A stretch of DNA of 64,000 nt from positions 26,451,270 to 26,515,269 of the forward strand of contig NC_058164.1 in NCBI RefSeq assembly GCF_020080835.1. Direction: 5' to 3'. This DNA comes from Cotesia glomerata (Eukaryota; Arthropoda; Insecta; Hymenoptera; Braconidae). The position numbers and the translations under genes are program-made. Below the pieces are notes generated by a model. That model was not told the origin of the DNA and searched no databases. It was given only the letters and a program-made list of their open reading frames with translations. This document shows positions 61,966 through 64,000 of this stretch, piece after piece; the first letter of the stretch is position 1, and every line of letters starts with the position of its first letter.

Positions 61966-63909
61966 CCTCCTAATTATTCTCAACATCAATTAACTACTAA
62001 TAATCACGTAGCTGCCCCTAAAGATGGCAATTCTGCCCCTGATATAATCGACCCAGCCATCCCGGATATTAGCCACGCTGTTGACAAACCCAGCAATAAT
62101 CACCACTCTAGTTCAACTCGTCCAGTTCCGTTCGACAAACGTAGCTACGACCCGCGAAATAAATTGATTGACCATCGGAAGGAGGAGCAGAAAAATTCCC
62201 AGTATCCTAATCCGCCAAAGTATCCCGAGCATATTCGCTCAAATGACCGGCTTAGTAGGAAGCTGCCCGAATTAGAGCAGCGCAGCGAGGAGGTCAGGAA
62301 GCTCATTGAGAAGCCGCTGCCCATTCCTAAACCTCGGGCGGAGATTCAGAAGGAAGAGTACATTGCTAACATGCTTAAGCAGTCGCATAATCCTAATAAA
62401 TATAATCAAGATAAATTAGTTCATAATTCTAGAATTTTTCCACATGATTTATCCAAGAGTCAGAATATTGTTAAGTCTCATCATCAGGGGCAGCATCAGC
62501 AGCAGCTGATGCAGCAGCATCAGCAGCATCAGATGTCTCAGATTTTTAAAGATAAAAATGGAATTCAGAATCCTAATTTAGGAGTTATTGATGAGAAAAT
62601 TGATAAGCGAAAGCATGATGAACTCACTCAAGTACCTTTAATTAAACATAAATCATTATTTAGTCCAGATAAAATTACACCTGATACTTTACAGCGTAAA
62701 AGTAGACAAAAAACACCGCCTGTGTCGATTAAATCGATTAAACAGGAGGAAGATTTAAATACTCAATTGTTTTCAATGTCTCCGGAATTATCCTTGAATA
62801 TTAAAAAAGAAAATCAAGAACAGAAGATTAAGTCTGAAGATAATTTAGATAAAAAACGACTGCCCATTTTGGGCAGCAATGATTTAAAAGAGGGTCTTAA
62901 ACTCCCGACATTTGAAGCAGAGCTTATGTTTAACGGATTGGACATAAAGCCGTTTAAAACAGAAAGCGACTTGAGCCCTATGAAGTCTGCCCAAGGGATC
63001 AGCGCGCTGCTCCAAGAACCTTTAGCTCCTATGCCTTCGTTATTGCAAACTCTGTCTTCAGACGAGGGGATTTTCTCCCAGAGCGGGCCCGTAGAGTCCA
63101 GCCAGAATTTTCAGGAATTACCTGCAGTTACTGCAAGTGTTCCTACTGGGCAGAAATCTCTGGGCAGCACTCAGCCAAATATTAGTCAAGTTTCTGAGGA
63201 ACCTTTTGTGTCGACTGTTGACATCAGCGCGTTCGCTTCAGCCCCGGTTATTTCTTCAGTGCCAATAGTTACGCAGCCTGCTACCCAGGAAGCTGCAGGG
63301 GCAGCTAAAAAGCAGGAGAGCCATCATAAGAGCGAGAAGAAGAAGAAGAAGGAGAAGCACAAGCATAAGGATAAAGATAAGGATAAAAGTAAAGATAAAC
63401 ACAAGCATAAACATAAAGATAAAGACAAGCATCGGGATAAGGATAAAGATAAGGATGGGAAGGATAAAAAGGATGGGGCAGAGAAGAGGGACAAGCATGA
63501 GGACGCTGTCACTGCTGCCCCTATTAAAATTACTATTCCTAAGGACAAGCTTAACCTTGTGGACACGCCAGATAGTAAAAAGAAGAGCCCAAGTGCTGGG
63601 ATTAAGATTAAGATTCCCAAGGAGAGGCTCAAGAATAAAGAGCTGCCCGCTGCTGGCCATCAAGGACCGCTCAAGATCAAGATTAGGACTAATGCGGCTT
63701 CTGGGCAGCCCGAGGGGTACAATATTGATAATCGCAAGCGCGAAAGAGAAGAGAGTGGCGGCCAGCCTCCGGCTAAAAAGTTACAGTATGGCCAGGGCGG
63801 GCAGACCGGACAGGGTGGGCAGACAAATACTGGGCAGACTGGGCAGCCAAATCAGGGGCAGCGAGGCTCTGATCGCCAGAACGGACGCCATTATACGAGC
63901 AATAATAAG
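57271..63909 (+). CDS. CycT: Cyclin T, P-TEFb regulatory subunit (3' end beyond window)
   Basis: Cyclin T activates CDK9; the complex phosphorylates the RNA polymerase II CTD and pause factors to release paused polymerase in the nucleus. Exons 57271-57416, 58035-58245, 59678-59801, 59941-59986, 60260-60350 and 61216-63909 join in frame to 1104 codons. Residues 6-21 (KWYFTKEQLANTPSRK), 54-65 (INTAIVYMHRFY), 82-103 (ALFLAAKVEEQP, KLEHVIKVAH), 143-152 (VAIDHPHTHV) and 161-174 (ASKDLAQTSYFMAS) match human cyclin T1 closely: both cyclin boxes are present. The long C-terminal part has His-rich blocks (346-352, 396-405), 18 pure-CAA Gln codons (439-456), a second Gln/His block and a Lys/His/Asp-rich block (about 902-970) followed by repeated IKIPK-like motifs. 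Two introns hold palindromic repeat arrays. The frame stays open to base 64000, but AAG|GTACGT at 63909/63910 is a strong donor. Confidence 0.93.
58035..58245 (+). CDS. CycT: CycT exon 2, first cyclin box
   Basis: 211 nt, acceptor GGATTTACAG, donor GAG|GTATTT. It encodes the core of cyclin box 1, including LFLAAKVEEQPRKLEHVIKV, the surface that contacts CDK9 in known structures. Confidence 0.92.
58318..59598 (-). mobile_element. Palindrome array E in CycT intron 2, one element end preserved
   Basis: A half monomer plus four monomers (about 58450-58650, 58725-58945, 59008-59220, 59287-59510). The right end keeps the CTGGCCACAAAATTTT block and, read on the minus strand, starts TCTATATTATTAAAAG preceded by A, resembling a Helitron 5' end. 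The opposite (hairpin) end is absent. Confidence 0.65.
59678..59801 (+). CDS. CycT: CycT exon 3
   Basis: 124 nt, acceptor TTTTTTACAG, donor AAAG|GTAAAT, phase 0 to 1. It encodes LQTLGFDVAIDHPHTHVV, the linker between the cyclin boxes. Confidence 0.92.
59941..59986 (+). CDS. CycT: CycT exon 4 (46 nt)
   Basis: Acceptor GTACTTACAG, donor ACAG|GTTGAT. It encodes ASKDLAQTSYFMASN, nearly identical to human cyclin T1. Confidence 0.9.
60260..60350 (+). CDS. CycT: CycT exon 5
   Basis: 91 nt, acceptor CTTCAATAG, donor GAG|GTAAAT. It encodes part of cyclin box 2, including YKPTVVACFCIHLACKWSNW. Confidence 0.92.
60384..61180 (-). mobile_element. Palindrome array F in CycT intron 5, hairpin end preserved
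   Basis: Minus-strand terminus: hairpin GCAGTCAC-ATA-GTGACTGC (60395-60413), AAGGTTG, CTAA at 60384-60387, then T. Three monomers follow (about 60470-60690, 60712-60930, 60955-61180). The array stops 35 bp before the exon 6 acceptor, and the other end block is missing. Confidence 0.65.
61216..63909 (+). CDS. CycT: CycT exon 6, long C-terminal low-complexity exon
   Basis: 2694 nt (898 codons) from acceptor CTTTTAACAG. It starts IPQSNEGKSWFWYVDRSVT, the end of cyclin box 2, then about 860 mostly disordered residues: His-rich, Gln-rich, Ser/Pro-rich and Lys-rich. It is GC-richer than the introns. The donor AAG|GTACGT at its end is the best 3' limit; reading on gives a tail with no family character. 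Confidence 0.88.
61912..61965 (+). repeat. (CAA)18 coding microsatellite, polyQ tract in CycT
   Basis: Eighteen uninterrupted CAA codons encode Gln439-456 of CycT. Codon purity suggests a recently expanded, length-variable tract rather than a selected peptide with mixed CAA/CAG codons. Confidence 0.95.
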
Positions 63910-64000
63910 GTACGTGGAGACGGCAATTGCATTGGTCAACAACTGGGTCGTTATCCACACTCGCGTATTACTGAGCATGGTTTTAGTAAATTTGTTGAGC
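63910..64000 (+). other. CycT: Start of a CycT intron (probable)
   Basis: GTACGT after AAG is a strong donor. The open frame continues to the window edge by chance or as an alternative readthrough; the sequence has no cyclin T character. The last CycT exon was not seen. Confidence 0.5.

Noticed and set aside
61400..63663. Minus-strand open frames antisense to CycT (61400-61726, 63256-63663)
   Set aside because: Shadows of the CycT coding exon; the leucine-rich peptide at 63256-63663 is the complement of the Lys/Asp codon block.
63910..64000. CycT exon 6 continuing to the window end
   Set aside because: The frame is open, but a strong donor AAG|GTACGT precedes it and the peptide has no cyclin T character; the opposite cannot be excluded.

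Overview
This window is animal nuclear DNA, most likely from an insect. It is AT-rich, has spliced genes with GT..AG introns (one gene runs over 50 kb), and is full of microsatellites, poly-A/T runs and small transposons. The proteins are insect-like; a hymenopteran such as a parasitoid wasp would fit, but that is a guess from protein flavour and genome texture. No prokaryotic, plasmid or CRISPR features were seen.

Three protein genes were reconstructed exon by exon. (1) On the minus strand, 50574 down to 1777 and off the left edge, lies the N-terminal part of a daughterless/E-protein class bHLH factor: nine coding exons, 329 residues. The bHLH itself lies beyond the window. (2) On the minus strand, 54896 down to 52953, lies a complete six-exon gene for a 153-residue membrane protein of the type-1 angiotensin II receptor-associated protein (ATRAP/AGTRAP) family. 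(3) On the plus strand, from 57271 towards the right edge, lies Cyclin T, the regulatory subunit of P-TEFb: six exons, 1104 residues seen, last exon(s) missing.

Layout: 1-1776 is da intron with a foldback element and a TIR element. From 1777 to 50574, nine da exons totalling 987 nt are separated by introns of up to 14 kb. 50575-52952 is the da promoter side plus AT-rich repeats. 52953-54896 is the AGTRAP-like gene. 54897-57270 is the divergent intergenic region, with two tandem duplications. 57271 onwards is CycT.

The most unusual content is repetitive. About 23 copies of a ~200-230 bp near-perfect palindrome lie in six head-to-tail arrays inside introns of all three genes. Conserved array ends (a hairpin next to CTAR, and a shared far end) suggest they are the interior of a Helitron-like or otherwise unclassified mobile element. 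A second family with CACGGAAAA/TTTTCCGTG termini occurs as one monomer and two dimers in opposite orientations; the dimers share one internal junction. Two of these insertions, and one palindrome array, are flanked by unusually long direct duplications (179, 42 and 25-29 bp). A likely solo LTR, a LINE fossil split by a TA-flanked hairpin MITE, and a GTTAGCCGAC MITE family complete the picture. All calls come from reading the sequence; no database search was possible.
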